Below, one piece after another: positions 1-8,144 of a stretch of 64,000 bases of DNA. The stretch spans positions 372,001-436,000 of the forward strand of contig CP066694.1 in assembly GCA_016432545.1 (NCBI GenBank). The letters are read 5' to 3'. The notes under the pieces were generated by a model. It worked only from the letters and a program-made list of their open reading frames with translations. It was not told the DNA's origin and searched no databases. This DNA comes from an archaeon. Lineage in GTDB: Archaea > Thermoproteota > Nitrososphaeria > Nitrososphaerales > Gagatemarchaeaceae. Position 1 is the stretch's first letter; each line of letters begins with the position of its first letter. Both the position numbers and the translations under genes were made by a program.

Positions 1-1
1 C

Positions 2-112
2 AAGGACCTCTCAAGGGATTTTGGCTCGATAGACTTCGAGTGGATTCCCAGAGAGGACAATGCTGAGGCTGACTTGCTCACCAGGTCTGCCTACGAGAGA
101 TTCAGGAGGTAG
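2..112 (+). CDS. rnhA: Ribonuclease H-like protein, C-terminal fragment
   Basis: Only the last 36 codons lie in the window; the 5' part is beyond the left edge. The frame beginning at base 2 reads through to TAG at 110-112. The end contains WIPREDNAEADLLTRSAY, which matches the C-terminal helix of RNase HI proteins (consensus V-x-R-E-x-N-x-x-A-D-x-L-x-R-x-A), where the Asp is the last catalytic carboxylate. Such enzymes cut RNA in RNA/DNA hybrids. The family call rests on this short motif alone. Confidence 0.7.
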   Translation, partial: KDLSRDFGSIDFEWIPREDNAEADLLTRSAYERFRR

Positions 113-130
113 CGGTCGGGTGGCGAGAAG

Positions 131-223
131 TGGGCCGGGGCGGATTCGGACCGCCGACCTCTGCCGTGTGAGAGCCTGACGGGTTCGATACCTAGCGTCC
201 AAACCAGGCTAGACGACCGGCCC
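131..223 (-). tRNA. tRNA-Val(CAC) with an 18-nt non-canonical intron
   Basis: On the minus strand the acceptor stem GGGCCGG/CCGGCCC, discriminator A, the D arm GTCT...GGAC and the T stem GGCGG/CCGCC are all intact. The anticodon arm only folds if 18 nt (176-193) are removed between positions 28 and 29. The stem is then CTGCT/GGCAG with loop CTCACAC, giving anticodon CAC for valine. The intron therefore lies in the anticodon stem, not at the canonical 37/38 site. The T loop reads TCCGAAT, with C at position 55 where T (pseudouridine) is expected. CCA is not encoded. Confidence 0.85.
176..193 (-). other. Intron of tRNA-Val(CAC)
   Basis: This 18-nt insertion interrupts the anticodon stem between nucleotides 28 and 29. 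Its 3' end on the RNA strand reads ACCCGTCAG, also present near the 3' end of the first tRNA-Cys intron at 24696-24710. It would be cut by the archaeal splicing endonuclease at a bulge-helix-bulge; I did not verify that fold. Confidence 0.7.
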
Positions 224-255
224 TGAGAGAGCCGCGCAGGGTGCCGATATTTGCT

Positions 256-423
256 TTACTTCTTGAGCCCGACGGAGCGGTTCTTGAGCCTGAGGTCCGA
301 CGACTTGCACTTCCTGCACCTGTCGGCCTGAAGAGGATTGCGCGCACCACACCTAAGACACACTTGGAGGAAGAGCCTCCTCTTCTGGGCTATCTGCTTC
401 TTGGCCGCGTCCGCGATGGGCAT
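256..423 (-). CDS. rpl40e: Large-subunit ribosomal protein L40e
   Basis: This 55-residue basic protein starts with ATG (421-423). It has one zinc ribbon, VCLRCGARN ... RCRKCKS (two CxxC pairs), and a basic tail ending VGLKK. Length and motif spacing fit archaeal L40e, a structural protein of the 50S subunit. A TATA-like element lies about 35 bp upstream of the start. It is transcribed leftward between sucD and tRNA-Val. Confidence 0.93.
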   Translation of the reverse strand: MPIADAAKKQIAQKRRLFLQVCLRCGARNPLQADRCRKCKSSDLRLKNRSVGLKK

Positions 424-454
424 ATGTCTGACCTTTTGCCCGCCATCTGGCTGA

Positions 455-465
455 GGACTATAAGG
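455..465 (-). promoter_or_regulatory. TATA box for rpl40e
   Basis: The minus strand reads ACCTTATAGTC. Its centre is about 37 bp upstream of the ATG, so transcription should begin roughly 10 nt before the start codon. Confidence 0.5.
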
Positions 466-485
466 TTTCGGTGAAACGAGACTGT

Positions 486-1361
486 TCAGCCGCCGAGGGC
501 GCGCTTCACTAGCGATGGGACTTCCATGGGGCTCATGGCCACTCCCACCCCGGCCTTCCTTAGCGCTCCAATCTTTGATTCGGCAGTTCCGTAGTCCCCG
601 TAGATGATGGCGCCTGCATGTCCGAGCCTTTTCTCTTTGGGGGCGTGTCTACCTGCGATGTAGGCGACGACGGGCTTTGGGAACCCGCTCTTCGAGATGT
701 GGCGGGCGAGCCTCTCCTCCGCGTCCCCACCGATCTCGCCCACGACCACGACCGCCTTGGTCTCCTCCTTCGATTTGACGTAGTCGAGGCACTCGATCAT
801 GGTCGTACCGGTGACAGGGTCTCCCCCGATGCCCAGGGCGATGGACTGCCCAAGTCCCGCGCTCGAGAGCTGTCCCGCGACCTCGTACATCAGCGTCCCG
901 CTCCTCGAGAAGAGGGCGACGCTCCCCGCTCGGAACGAAGTGCCAGGCATGATCCCCATCTTCACTTTGGAGGACGGGACTATTGCTCCGGGGCAGTTGG
1001 GCCCGACTATGGTCGCTCCTGAGCGGCCGGCCACCTCAAGGAGCTTGAGCGTGTCCCTGACCGGGACGTGTTCTGTAATGACAATCAAGAGCCTGACGCC
1101 CGCTTCGACGGCTTCCTTGCCCGCGGCAAGGGTGAACTCTGCCGGGACGAAGAGCACGGAGGTCCTGGAGCCTGTCTTAGTGACTGCCTCGGCCATGGTG
1201 TTATAGACTGGGACCCCTTCGACTTCCTGCCTGCCCTTCCCCGGGGCGACCCCGGCGGCGATGTTCGTGCCGTATTCGAGCATCAACTTGGTGTGGAGGC
1301 GTCCGAATCGCCCTGTTATGTTCTGGACGAGGATGGGCTCCTCTTGGAGAGGTAGCATCAT
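486..1361 (-). CDS. sucD: Succinyl-CoA ligase, alpha subunit
   Basis: This 291-residue protein has the CoA-binding Rossmann domain (residues ~10-130) with NITGRFGRLHT near the N-terminus, then the ligase domain. The phosphorylated histidine lies in LGHAGAIIYGDYGTAESK near residue 250. With SucC it interconverts succinyl-CoA and succinate while making or using a nucleoside triphosphate, in the citric acid cycle. Its start overlaps the sucC stop (ATG at 1359-1361, TGA at 1358-1360), so the two are translationally coupled. Length is normal for the alpha subunit. Related acyl-CoA ligases share this architecture, so the exact acid is inferred. Confidence 0.92.
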   Translation of the reverse strand: MMLPLQEEPILVQNITGRFGRLHTKLMLEYGTNIAAGVAPGKGRQEVEGVPVYNTMAEAVTKTGSRTSVLFVPAEFTLAAGKEAVEAGVRLLIVITEHVPVRDTLKLLEVAGRSGATIVGPNCPGAIVPSSKVKMGIMPGTSFRAGSVALFSRSGTLMYEVAGQLSSAGLGQSIALGIGGDPVTGTTMIECLDYVKSKEETKAVVVVGEIGGDAEERLARHISKSGFPKPVVAYIAGRHAPKEKRLGHAGAIIYGDYGTAESKIGALRKAGVGVAMSPMEVPSLVKRALGG

Positions 1362-2452
1362 CCCTCGACCGCCGCCTCCACGGCTTCCGGGGCGCTGGAG
1401 AAGAGCCTCACGGGGGACCCCTCGAGAAGTCTCCTCGCTTCCTCCTCGTCGGCGCCGCTGATGCGAGCGAAGAGGGGCTTGACCGCACCCTCTGACAGGA
1501 CTGTCTTGATCCCAACCGCTACGTCAGTGGTTTTGGTGATCCCCCCATAGATGTTGACTAGAATCCTGGAGGCCCCTGGCAGTCTGTTCGCAAGCCTGAG
1601 GGCGGCCTCGATCCTGTCTTGTTGCGCTCCTCCTCCGAGGTCGAGGAAGCAGGCCGGCCTCCCCCCTGCGTCTCCCACGAGGTCAAGGGTGGACAGGACC
1701 AATCCGGCCCCGTTCCCGACGACCGCGATGTCGCCGTCAAGGCGCACGAAGGCGAAACCCTGTCTGGAGGCCTCTCCCTCGAACTCGTCTTCCGGGTGGA
1801 GCTTGGAGAACTCAGGATGCCTGAAGAGGGCGTTGTCGTCTATGATCACCTTGGCATCAAGGGCCATGAGGGTTCCGTCTCTCCCGGCCGCGAGAGGATT
1901 GATTTCTGCGAGCTCGCACTCCTTCTCCCTCGAGAGCCTCTCCAGGGAGAGGAGTATTGGGACGAATTCGTCAGCCTCGCGACCCTGGAGGTTGAGCAGG
2001 TTCGCCACCTCCTCTGCGAAGGGCCTGGCTATCCCTTCGAGGGGGACTCTTCTCACAATCTTTTCAGTCGTCGATTCTACCTCGATCCCCCCTGCCGCCG
2101 TGCCTATCGCGACGAAGGACCTCTCCCCACGGTCCAGCGTGATGCTCAGGTACATCTCCCGTTCGTGCTCGAAGGCCTCTTCCACCAGCAGCCCGGAAGG
2201 TTTCTCTCCGCCAATCGACAATTCCAGGATCCGCTTCGCCTCGGCGGCCGCTTGCCCGGGAGTCGCTACCACCGAGATGCCCCCGGCCTTCCCTCGGCCC
2301 CCTGCGAGGACCTGCGACTTCAGCGCGACCGGGCTTTTCGAATCTTCCAAGGCTGCGACGGCGCCCGAGGCTTCCTTGACAAATGTGGACTTTGGGACTG
2401 GGATGCCATAGTTTCGGAAGAGGTCTTTGGCCTGGTACTCGAAGAGACGCAC
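1358..2452 (-). CDS. sucC: Succinyl-CoA ligase, beta subunit (ATP-grasp)
   Basis: This 364-residue protein opens with MRLFEYQAKDLFRNYGIPVP, the standard SucC N-terminus. It carries the ATP-grasp region with VLAGGRGKAGG (residues ~45-60) and a C-terminal CoA-ligase domain with NIYGGITKTTDVA. It holds the nucleotide site of the heterodimer. The start codon is GTG at 2450-2452. It is the first gene of a two-gene operon with sucD (4-nt overlap) and diverges from alba. Somewhat shorter than bacterial SucC (about 388 residues). Confidence 0.92.
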   Translation of the reverse strand: MRLFEYQAKDLFRNYGIPVPKSTFVKEASGAVAALEDSKSPVALKSQVLAGGRGKAGGISVVATPGQAAAEAKRILELSIGGEKPSGLLVEEAFEHEREMYLSITLDRGERSFVAIGTAAGGIEVESTTEKIVRRVPLEGIARPFAEEVANLLNLQGREADEFVPILLSLERLSREKECELAEINPLAAGRDGTLMALDAKVIIDDNALFRHPEFSKLHPEDEFEGEASRQGFAFVRLDGDIAVVGNGAGLVLSTLDLVGDAGGRPACFLDLGGGAQQDRIEAALRLANRLPGASRILVNIYGGITKTTDVAVGIKTVLSEGAVKPLFARISGADEEEARRLLEGSPVRLFSSAPEAVEAAVEG

Positions 2453-2540
2453 TGGGAGGCCCTCGACTTTAGAGGGGGATTAAGGCTTCCGAGCTCGGGT
2501 CCGCCAGACCTTCTCCTGCTAGACAATTCGTCCACTACGC

Positions 2541-2549
2541 TAATATAAT
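2541..2549 (+). promoter_or_regulatory. TATA box for alba
   Basis: TAATATAAT is centred 26 bp upstream of the alba ATG at 2571, predicting a leaderless transcript. Confidence 0.6.
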
Positions 2550-2570
2550 GAGCTGCGGACTGAAGTTTTC

Positions 2571-2873
2571 ATGCAAACACAAGGAGAGGAACAGCCTCCA
2601 CGCGAACCAAACACCATTTTTGTGGGCAAGAAGCCGACCATGAACTACGTACTCGCCTGCCTGACCCAGATCAACAACGGCACTGACTCGGTGACCGTCA
2701 AGGCCAGGGGAAGGGCGATTTCGAGGGCAGTCGACGTGGCTCAGGTCCTGACAAAGCGCTTCGCGACCAACATCACTGTGAAGAGCATCTCCATCAACAC
2801 GGAGCAAGTCAAGAGCACAGTGAGCGGCGACATGAGCAATGTCTCGTCCATAGAAATCAAGCTCCAGAAATAG
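2571..2873 (+). CDS. alba: DNA/RNA-binding chromatin protein Alba
   Basis: This 100-residue protein contains IFVGKKPTMNYVLACL followed by VTVKARGRAISRAVDVAQVL, the core of the Alba fold including the Lys-Lys pair that contacts nucleic acid. A short polar N-terminal extension (about 14 residues) precedes the domain. Alba dimers coat DNA and RNA in archaea; a histone gene (43816-44043) shows that both chromatin systems coexist here. Spacing to the TATA box suggests a leaderless mRNA starting at the ATG. The ~140 bp downstream to aspS hold no recognisable feature. Confidence 0.95.
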   Translation: MQTQGEEQPPREPNTIFVGKKPTMNYVLACLTQINNGTDSVTVKARGRAISRAVDVAQVLTKRFATNITVKSISINTEQVKSTVSGDMSNVSSIEIKLQK

Positions 2874-3014
2874 AACCGCAGAAGGACGCTCGTTGGGCAT
2901 AGTCTGAATCTGGGGTTGCATCTCACCTAGGAGAGACGCAGACGCACCACTCAAAGACCTCCCTCCTCGACACCGGTCTGGTCTTCGTTTGTGAAAGCCG
3001 ACTGACTCCGGCCC

Positions 3015-4334
3015 CTAAGGCTGGAGTGTTTCAGGATCCCTGGGGAAGAGGGCCGCCTCCTTCACGTTCTGGATCCCCAGGAGATAGGCCACGAACCTCT
3101 CGATGCCGAAGGAGTAGCCTCCGTGGGGCGGTACGCCGTACCTGAACGGCTCCGTGAACCACTCCAGAGCTTCGGGGCTGAACCCCTTCTCCGAGATCTG
3201 TGAGACTATCCTCTCGTGGCGGTGCTCCCGCTGCCCGCCCGAGGAGAGCTCGAGCCCCTTGTAGACGAGGTCGACCGAACGGGCGTACTCAGGGTCCTCA
3301 TCGACCTTCATCACATAGAACGGCTTGACCCTAGAAGGGAACCTGTTGAGGAAGAAGTAGTCCGACCCAGTCTCCTCCTTAACACGTTCTGCGAGCGCGC
3401 GGAGGGAGGGGTCGTCGATGTCTTGTCCCTTCGGGAAGGGCCGTCCCAGGCTCTTCATTGTGTCGTAGACCTCGGGGAAGGCGACCACCGGGAAGGGCGT
3501 CTTGGGAAGAGCAGGGTCAACTTTCAGGAGGGCGTACTCATCTGGACAGGCCTGAGCAGCCTCATTGATCCCAGCGAGGACCATGGCCTCCTGTATTCGC
3601 ATCGTGTCCGATTCGTCAGTGATGAAAGCCATCTCGGGGGCGATCGTTCGGTGCTCGCTAAGGTGCCTAGGAGTGTGCGAAAGCTCGGCCCTCCAGTTGG
3701 TGCCGAGGTCGTAGACCCTGTCGAATCCCCCCACTATCGTGAGCTGTCTGTGGAGCTGGGGGTCCTGTCTGAGAAAGGCGTCCTTCCCGTAGAAATCGAT
3801 CTTGAAGACCTCAGAGCCGCCCTCCGAGACCCCTCCGATGATGCTCGGGGTGAAGGCACGGATGAAGCCTGCTCCTCTCAGGTACGACTCGAAGCCTGCA
3901 ACCACTGCGTTTTCGACCTTGAAAACGGCCGCTGCTTCAGGGCGCCTGAGTTCCAGGGAGCGCCACTTCAGGCGCGTAACAAGGGCGGCGGGAGTCACCC
4001 CGCGCGGGTCGAGAGGGAGGGGGACCTCAGACCTCGAGATCACTAGGACCTCGGCGGGCACCACTTCGATTCCGTTTCTCGCTTCCTTGTTCTCCTTGAC
4101 GGTCCCCGCGACTGACACCACGTCTTCTTGGTGCAGGGAGGCGACCAGCTCAAAGACCTCTGTGGGTACCGATTTCTTTGGCAGCACAACTTGGACTATC
4201 CCGCTCGAGTTCCTCAGCAGGAGGAAGCTGATCCCTCCGAGGACCCTGATGTCATGGACCCAGCCCTCGAGCGTGACAGCCTGGCCGATGTGTTGCTTTA
4301 GCTGCGCCGGGGAGAGATGATCGCGCACTGACAA
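3015..4334 (-). CDS. aspS: Aspartyl-tRNA synthetase, archaeal type
   Basis: This 439-residue class II synthetase has an N-terminal OB-fold anticodon-binding domain (residues ~18-105). The catalytic core includes motif 2 around FRAELSHTPRHLSEH and motif 3 GIERFVAYLLGI near the C-terminus. The length is typical of archaeal AspRS, without the bacterial insertion domain. At the position of the Trp that marks aspartate-specific archaeal enzymes (VWEV in Thermococcus) it has His (VHDI), as in non-discriminating enzymes that also charge tRNA-Asn. The annotated start is TTG; GTG six bases downstream is an alternative. Confidence 0.93.
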   Translation of the reverse strand: MSVRDHLSPAQLKQHIGQAVTLEGWVHDIRVLGGISFLLLRNSSGIVQVVLPKKSVPTEVFELVASLHQEDVVSVAGTVKENKEARNGIEVVPAEVLVISRSEVPLPLDPRGVTPAALVTRLKWRSLELRRPEAAAVFKVENAVVAGFESYLRGAGFIRAFTPSIIGGVSEGGSEVFKIDFYGKDAFLRQDPQLHRQLTIVGGFDRVYDLGTNWRAELSHTPRHLSEHRTIAPEMAFITDESDTMRIQEAMVLAGINEAAQACPDEYALLKVDPALPKTPFPVVAFPEVYDTMKSLGRPFPKGQDIDDPSLRALAERVKEETGSDYFFLNRFPSRVKPFYVMKVDEDPEYARSVDLVYKGLELSSGGQREHRHERIVSQISEKGFSPEALEWFTEPFRYGVPPHGGYSFGIERFVAYLLGIQNVKEAALFPRDPETLQP

Positions 4335-4360
4335 TAGGTCGCCCGGCCGCAGTTAAGAGC

Positions 4361-5566
4361 TTAAAGCGCCTTGAAGTTCTCTGACCACTGCGTGTAGGCC
4401 CGGACCATCTCTGGCGACACCGACGGCCTGCGGGAGCGCATCACTTCTTTGAAGTCTGCTACGTTGATGGGCCTGGTCATTGTCCCTTTGTCGAGGAAGT
4501 TCCCGGTCTCGAAGAGCTCCCTAACCACCCTGAGCTGTACCCCCTGGCAGATGTCCTTGATGTCGCTGCCCGAGTATCCTTCGCTGAGCTTCGCCAGAAG
4601 GGCGAGTCCCACGTCGTCGGAGAGGGTCAGGGGGGCAGTGTAGTTCCTGAACTGCGACATCCGCGCCTCGTTGTCTGGAAGAGGAACGAAGATCCTCTTC
4701 TGGAACCTCCTGAGGAAGGGTGGGTCGAGGGACCACGGCTTGTTGGTCGCGCCGATCACGTAGAGGTGGAGGTTCTTCCCCTTGTCGTTGATCCCGTCTG
4801 TCTCTCGAAGGAACTGGTCCCTCACCCTTACCTCCCCGCCCACCTCCTGTCCTCTCGTGCCGAGAAGCGAGTCGATTTCGTCGACGAAGACGATCACCGG
4901 CTTGTTGTCCGCCAGCATCTTCCTCGCGTTCGCGAAGAGCTTCGAGACGTTCTTCTCCCCCTCCCCGAGCCACTTGCTCATTATCGAGGCCGCGTCCACT
5001 GAGATGAAGTAGCCGTCGATTTCGGCAGCGGTCGCGGCCGCGATCATGGTCTTGCCACATCCAGGAGGGCCGTAGAGGAGGATGCCCCTCGGCCAGCCGA
5101 GCTTGAACAGGTCCGGCCTGAGGAACGGGAAGACTATCGACTCCCTGATGGCCTGTTTGCAGTCCTCGAGGCCGACCACGTCGTCCCACTTGACGTCTGG
5201 CTTCTCGGTGATGACGAGTTCGCTAAACGAGGCTTTCAGCTGTTGGACGACCTGAGGGCCCTTGCCTCCAGCAATGACCGATGTTGAGCCTCTCCCCGGA
5301 CCTTCCTGCTCCGACTGGTCCTGTGGGAGGAGGCCGTGGGCGGCTTGGATTGCCTTGACCCTTTCTTGGTAGGCCATAGCCCGCTCAGTGTACTGCTTGT
5401 TGAGCCTGTAGTCGGGGTACAGGTGGACTAGCTTGACTAGGGTCGAGATTGCCTTCTGGTACATCTGGATGGCCATGCCATGGGCGCCCTGGGAGTCGAG
5501 CCTGATCGCCTCAGAGGCGTACTTCTTTGCGTCGTCCTCGAGCTCCTTCGCAGCTACTACGCTCAT
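4361..5566 (-). CDS. cdvC: Cell-division AAA+ ATPase CdvC (Vps4-like)
   Basis: This 401-residue protein has an N-terminal MIT three-helix domain (residues ~5-75), a Ser/Gly-rich linker and one AAA+ module with Walker A GPPGCGKT (166-173), Walker B VIVFVDEID (224-232) and a C-terminal Vps4-type helix. The MIT domain binds motifs in CdvB polymers, and ATP hydrolysis remodels or removes them during constriction. Its ATG overlaps the cdvB stop by 4 nt, so the two are co-translated. This is the conserved cdvBC arrangement of TACK archaea. Confidence 0.95.
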   Translation of the reverse strand: MSVVAAKELEDDAKKYASEAIRLDSQGAHGMAIQMYQKAISTLVKLVHLYPDYRLNKQYTERAMAYQERVKAIQAAHGLLPQDQSEQEGPGRGSTSVIAGGKGPQVVQQLKASFSELVITEKPDVKWDDVVGLEDCKQAIRESIVFPFLRPDLFKLGWPRGILLYGPPGCGKTMIAAATAAEIDGYFISVDAASIMSKWLGEGEKNVSKLFANARKMLADNKPVIVFVDEIDSLLGTRGQEVGGEVRVRDQFLRETDGINDKGKNLHLYVIGATNKPWSLDPPFLRRFQKRIFVPLPDNEARMSQFRNYTAPLTLSDDVGLALLAKLSEGYSGSDIKDICQGVQLRVVRELFETGNFLDKGTMTRPINVADFKEVMRSRRPSVSPEMVRAYTQWSENFKAL

Positions 5567-6423
5567 TTCTCAGAGCCCCCGGACTCGTTGACCTTGACTT
5601 TGCCCTCGGACATCAGCTTCAACATCGCCTGCTCGAGGTCGTCGGTGGGCATCTTCAGCACAGTAGTGGCGTCGGCGATGTCCACGGCGCCGTTGTGGAT
5701 CGCGGCGTACTGGAGGACCTGCTCCTCCACCTCGCCCTGCGGATGGGACTTGTAGAGAGTACCAAGGATTGAAGCGTCGTCGTCATCATCTTCCCCAGTT
5801 GCGAGGAGTGGGACTCTCTCCTCGAGTTCCTCCTCGCTTCTCGGGACCCGGACGGGCGAGAGCATCGTCATCTTCATGGCCTCGGCTCTCTCCTCAGCCA
5901 GCTTGCGAGCCTGCTCGACGAGTTCCTCCCCGCTCTCGGTCTGAATGTTGAGAGATATCGAGGGAGAGACGTTGCCCATCTCCGCCATCGTTTCGGTCAG
6001 GGCATTGCTGATTTCGTCAGAGGCTTGGTCGAGTGAGGGGACCAGTCCCTGGACTGTCTTGTTGACCTTTCGGAGCACCTTGAAGGCCATGCTCATGTGC
6101 ATCATGACGTCTCCGACGTCGACGATGCTCTCGAGCCTGAGGACAACCTGGGTGAGCGCAAGCTCGCTGGCGTAGACCACCTTCCCCACCTTTCTCAGCT
6201 CGGCCCATTCGTTGGCGTAGACTGCCGCCTTCGACTTGTCCTTTGCGACCATCGCCTTGACGGTGGTCTCGAAGAGCGCCTTCCGCCTCTGTTCGAGCTT
6301 GGCCCTCAGGTTCTCCAGCTCCCTTCTGTGAAGCTCGATCTCCTTGATGGTCGAAGCGATCTTTGGCTTCACGTTTTCTTCTCTGCCCAGGCCGATGAAC
6401 CTTAGAGGAGCACGGGAGGACAA
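5563..6423 (-). CDS. cdvB: ESCRT-III-like division protein CdvB
   Basis: This 286-residue protein has a Snf7-type helical core (residues ~15-175) with basic coiled helices. A linker follows with VRVPRSEEELEERVP, fitting a MIM2-type motif recognised by the CdvC MIT domain, then an acidic stretch (DDDDD). A C-terminal winged-helix-like domain (~225-280) is the part that in Sulfolobus binds CdvA. It should polymerise at the division site. The start is TTG at 6421-6423, supported by a TATA box 28 bp upstream; the next in-frame candidate is GTG about 17 codons later. No cdvA is adjacent. Confidence 0.93.
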   Translation of the reverse strand: MSSRAPLRFIGLGREENVKPKIASTIKEIELHRRELENLRAKLEQRRKALFETTVKAMVAKDKSKAAVYANEWAELRKVGKVVYASELALTQVVLRLESIVDVGDVMMHMSMAFKVLRKVNKTVQGLVPSLDQASDEISNALTETMAEMGNVSPSISLNIQTESGEELVEQARKLAEERAEAMKMTMLSPVRVPRSEEELEERVPLLATGEDDDDDASILGTLYKSHPQGEVEEQVLQYAAIHNGAVDIADATTVLKMPTDDLEQAMLKLMSEGKVKVNESGGSEK

Positions 6424-6446
6424 GTACTCGGCTTAAAAGTTGCGTT

Positions 6447-6455
6447 TGTATAATC
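6447..6455 (-). promoter_or_regulatory. TATA box for the cdvB-cdvC operon
   Basis: The minus strand reads GATTATACA, centred about 28 bp before the TTG start of cdvB, which fits a leaderless or near-leaderless mRNA. Confidence 0.55.
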
Positions 6456-6570
6456 ACAGCCTTAGTCAAGATTTTCACTACCAACGAGTGAAAGTTTGTT
6501 CTTTGCACGACTTTCTGGCCGAGAGTCCGCTCTGGTGCCAGTCGCGGGCAAACGAGCCGACCGTTGGTCC

Positions 6571-6605
6571 AAAAGAAAAAGAGACCGGGAACTTCTAAGT
6601 TCCCG
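6571..6605 (-). terminator. Hairpin plus T-run after the second cdvB-like gene
   Basis: On the minus strand a perfect 9-bp stem CGGGAACTT/AAGTTCCCG (6586-6605, 2-nt loop) is followed by TTTTTCTTTT. It starts right after the stop codon of the gene ending at 6609 and looks like an intrinsic terminator separating it from cdvB. Confidence 0.75.
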
Positions 6606-6608
6606 ACT

Positions 6609-7259
6609 CTAATAGGCGCTGGTCTCTGTCCCGGATTCTGCAGAAGGCAGTGAGGTCGGTATCTCGGGGAACTTCTCCTTCATGCGCTGCTCCGCGACCG
6701 CGGATGCCTCGGCTAGGATCTTCTCCGCGTCCTCGTTTGCAGCCTCGAAGTTCAGCGAGTACCCACCGACTGTCCCTGCGTCTACCAGGATGCTACTCAG
6801 CAATCCAGAGATTTCACCGATCTCGCTCTCCGCCTCTGGCAGAACGCCCACCAAGCCTTGCTTGACGTTGCGTATGACTGCCATTGCCGGAGTCAGGGTG
6901 ACGACTATGTCACCGAGTTCCGTGATGGTGTTGAGTCTGAGCACTATCTGTTCGAGCGCGAGCTTGGCCTGTGTGACCATCTTGTTCATCTTTCTGATCT
7001 CGGCCAGCTCGTTTGCGAATACAGACGCGTGCTGAGTGTCGTGTTTCTGTAGAGAGCTTACGACCTTTCCAAAGATCGAATTGTCCCTCTCTCTGAGTTT
7101 GGTGGATGTTGAGTCGAGTTTGGCGACTTGGACTTGGATTTGTCGGACTGCTAGATCGAGCCTCGGCTTCAGAGGACCTGGATTCTTTACAGAATCCTTG
7201 ACCCTGTTACCGAGCCCCTGGTTGTTTTGCTTTTCCCACTTACCTGCGAACGCAGACAT
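6609..7259 (-). CDS. ESCRT-III-like protein, CdvB paralogue without winged helix
   Basis: This 216-residue protein resembles the helical core of CdvB (shared pattern ANELAEIRKMNKMVTQAKLALEQIVLRL against ANEWAELRKVGK in cdvB). It ends soon after the core and lacks the acidic linker and winged-helix domain, so it corresponds to the CdvB1/CdvB2 type. Such paralogues co-polymerise with CdvB and act late in constriction in Sulfolobus. ATG start. It is cut off from the cdvBC operon by its own terminator and probably has its own promoter upstream of 7259. Confidence 0.88.
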   Translation of the reverse strand: MSAFAGKWEKQNNQGLGNRVKDSVKNPGPLKPRLDLAVRQIQVQVAKLDSTSTKLRERDNSIFGKVVSSLQKHDTQHASVFANELAEIRKMNKMVTQAKLALEQIVLRLNTITELGDIVVTLTPAMAVIRNVKQGLVGVLPEAESEIGEISGLLSSILVDAGTVGGYSLNFEAANEDAEKILAEASAVAEQRMKEKFPEIPTSLPSAESGTETSAY

Positions 7260-7412
7260 GGATAGCTTCGAGTTTGATACGCTGTGAAATTCTCTATCTG
7301 GGGGGTAGTGAAATTAAGTTCACAAACCGCACTAAGAATTCTTTCGTAGGGAGAGCTGCAGAGCTCGAGCGTCCAGTCATCGTTAAAGGCATCCGGTCTT
7401 CCTTGGGGAGTC

Positions 7413-8102
7413 TTGGAAGAGCTTGCGTTCATCTCCGACGTGCACTCGAACGTGGAGGCGCTGGAGGCGGTTCTGGAAAAGGCAGGCGGGGCCGATGTCT
7501 ATTGCCTGGGGGACCTCGTCGGCTATGGGGCGAGCCCAAACGAGGTGGTGGACCTCCTGCGGTCTCGGCGTGCCCGGTGCCTCAGGGGCAATCACGACGA
7601 AGCAGCCCTGACCGGCAACGTCGGGGGGTTCAACTCGAGAGCCGCGATGGCAGCGCTCTGGACCAGGACAAAGCTGACCCCCGCCAGTCGTGAGTTCATT
7701 GCGGGACTTCCTTCCCAGGTCAGGTCGAACTTGGGAGGGATCGACTCGTATCTTGCTCACGGGAGCCCCGACGACCCCCTCTGGGAGTACGTCGACCCCT
7801 CGACCCACTCGCAGGTCTTCGAACACTACCTGCGAAAGCTCAGCGTGAAGATCATTGGCCTCGGACACAGCCACCTCCCCTACGCCTGGGAAGGGGGTGG
7901 GGGCTTGGTCTTCAACCCCGGCTCGGTGGGTCAGCCAAGAGACGGAGACCCCAGGGCGTCCTACTCGGTCCTGTCATTCGAAGGTGGTCACTACGAGGTC
8001 AGGAACTTTCGGGTCGAGTACGACGTGAATACCTCTGCAGAGAAGATAAGGAAGGCCGGGCTCGCCGACTCCCTCGCGGCGAGGCTCTACAAAGGGACGT
8101 GA
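7413..8102 (+). CDS. Calcineurin-like metallophosphoesterase (YfcE/MJ0936 type)
   Basis: This 229-residue protein carries the metal-binding motifs in order: FISDVHSNVEAL (D-x-H), YCLGDLVGYG (GD), LRGNHDEA (GNHD), and later GLGHSHLPY plus FNPGSVGQPRDGD. These define small archaeal and bacterial phosphodiesterases of two-metal chemistry; the substrate cannot be read from sequence. The start is TTG at 7413, about 25 bp after a TTAAAG TATA-like element at 7383-7388, suggesting a leaderless transcript. It stands alone upstream of ileS. Confidence 0.88.
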   Translation: MEELAFISDVHSNVEALEAVLEKAGGADVYCLGDLVGYGASPNEVVDLLRSRRARCLRGNHDEAALTGNVGGFNSRAAMAALWTRTKLTPASREFIAGLPSQVRSNLGGIDSYLAHGSPDDPLWEYVDPSTHSQVFEHYLRKLSVKIIGLGHSHLPYAWEGGGGLVFNPGSVGQPRDGDPRASYSVLSFEGGHYEVRNFRVEYDVNTSAEKIRKAGLADSLAARLYKGT

Positions 8103-8144
8103 TACGGTTAAATCGCTGTCAGGGCGCCGGTCGTGGCGCGTTGA

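Noticed and set aside
131-223. Reading this gene as tRNA-Glu(CTC)
   Set aside because: CTCTCAC looks like a Glu loop, but no stem pairs around it; removing 18 nt gives a perfect Val(CAC) arm.
618-2548. Long plus-strand open frames opposite sucD and sucC
   Set aside because: They are mirror frames of GC-rich coding sequence, have no family-like motifs and lie fully inside confident genes on the other strand.
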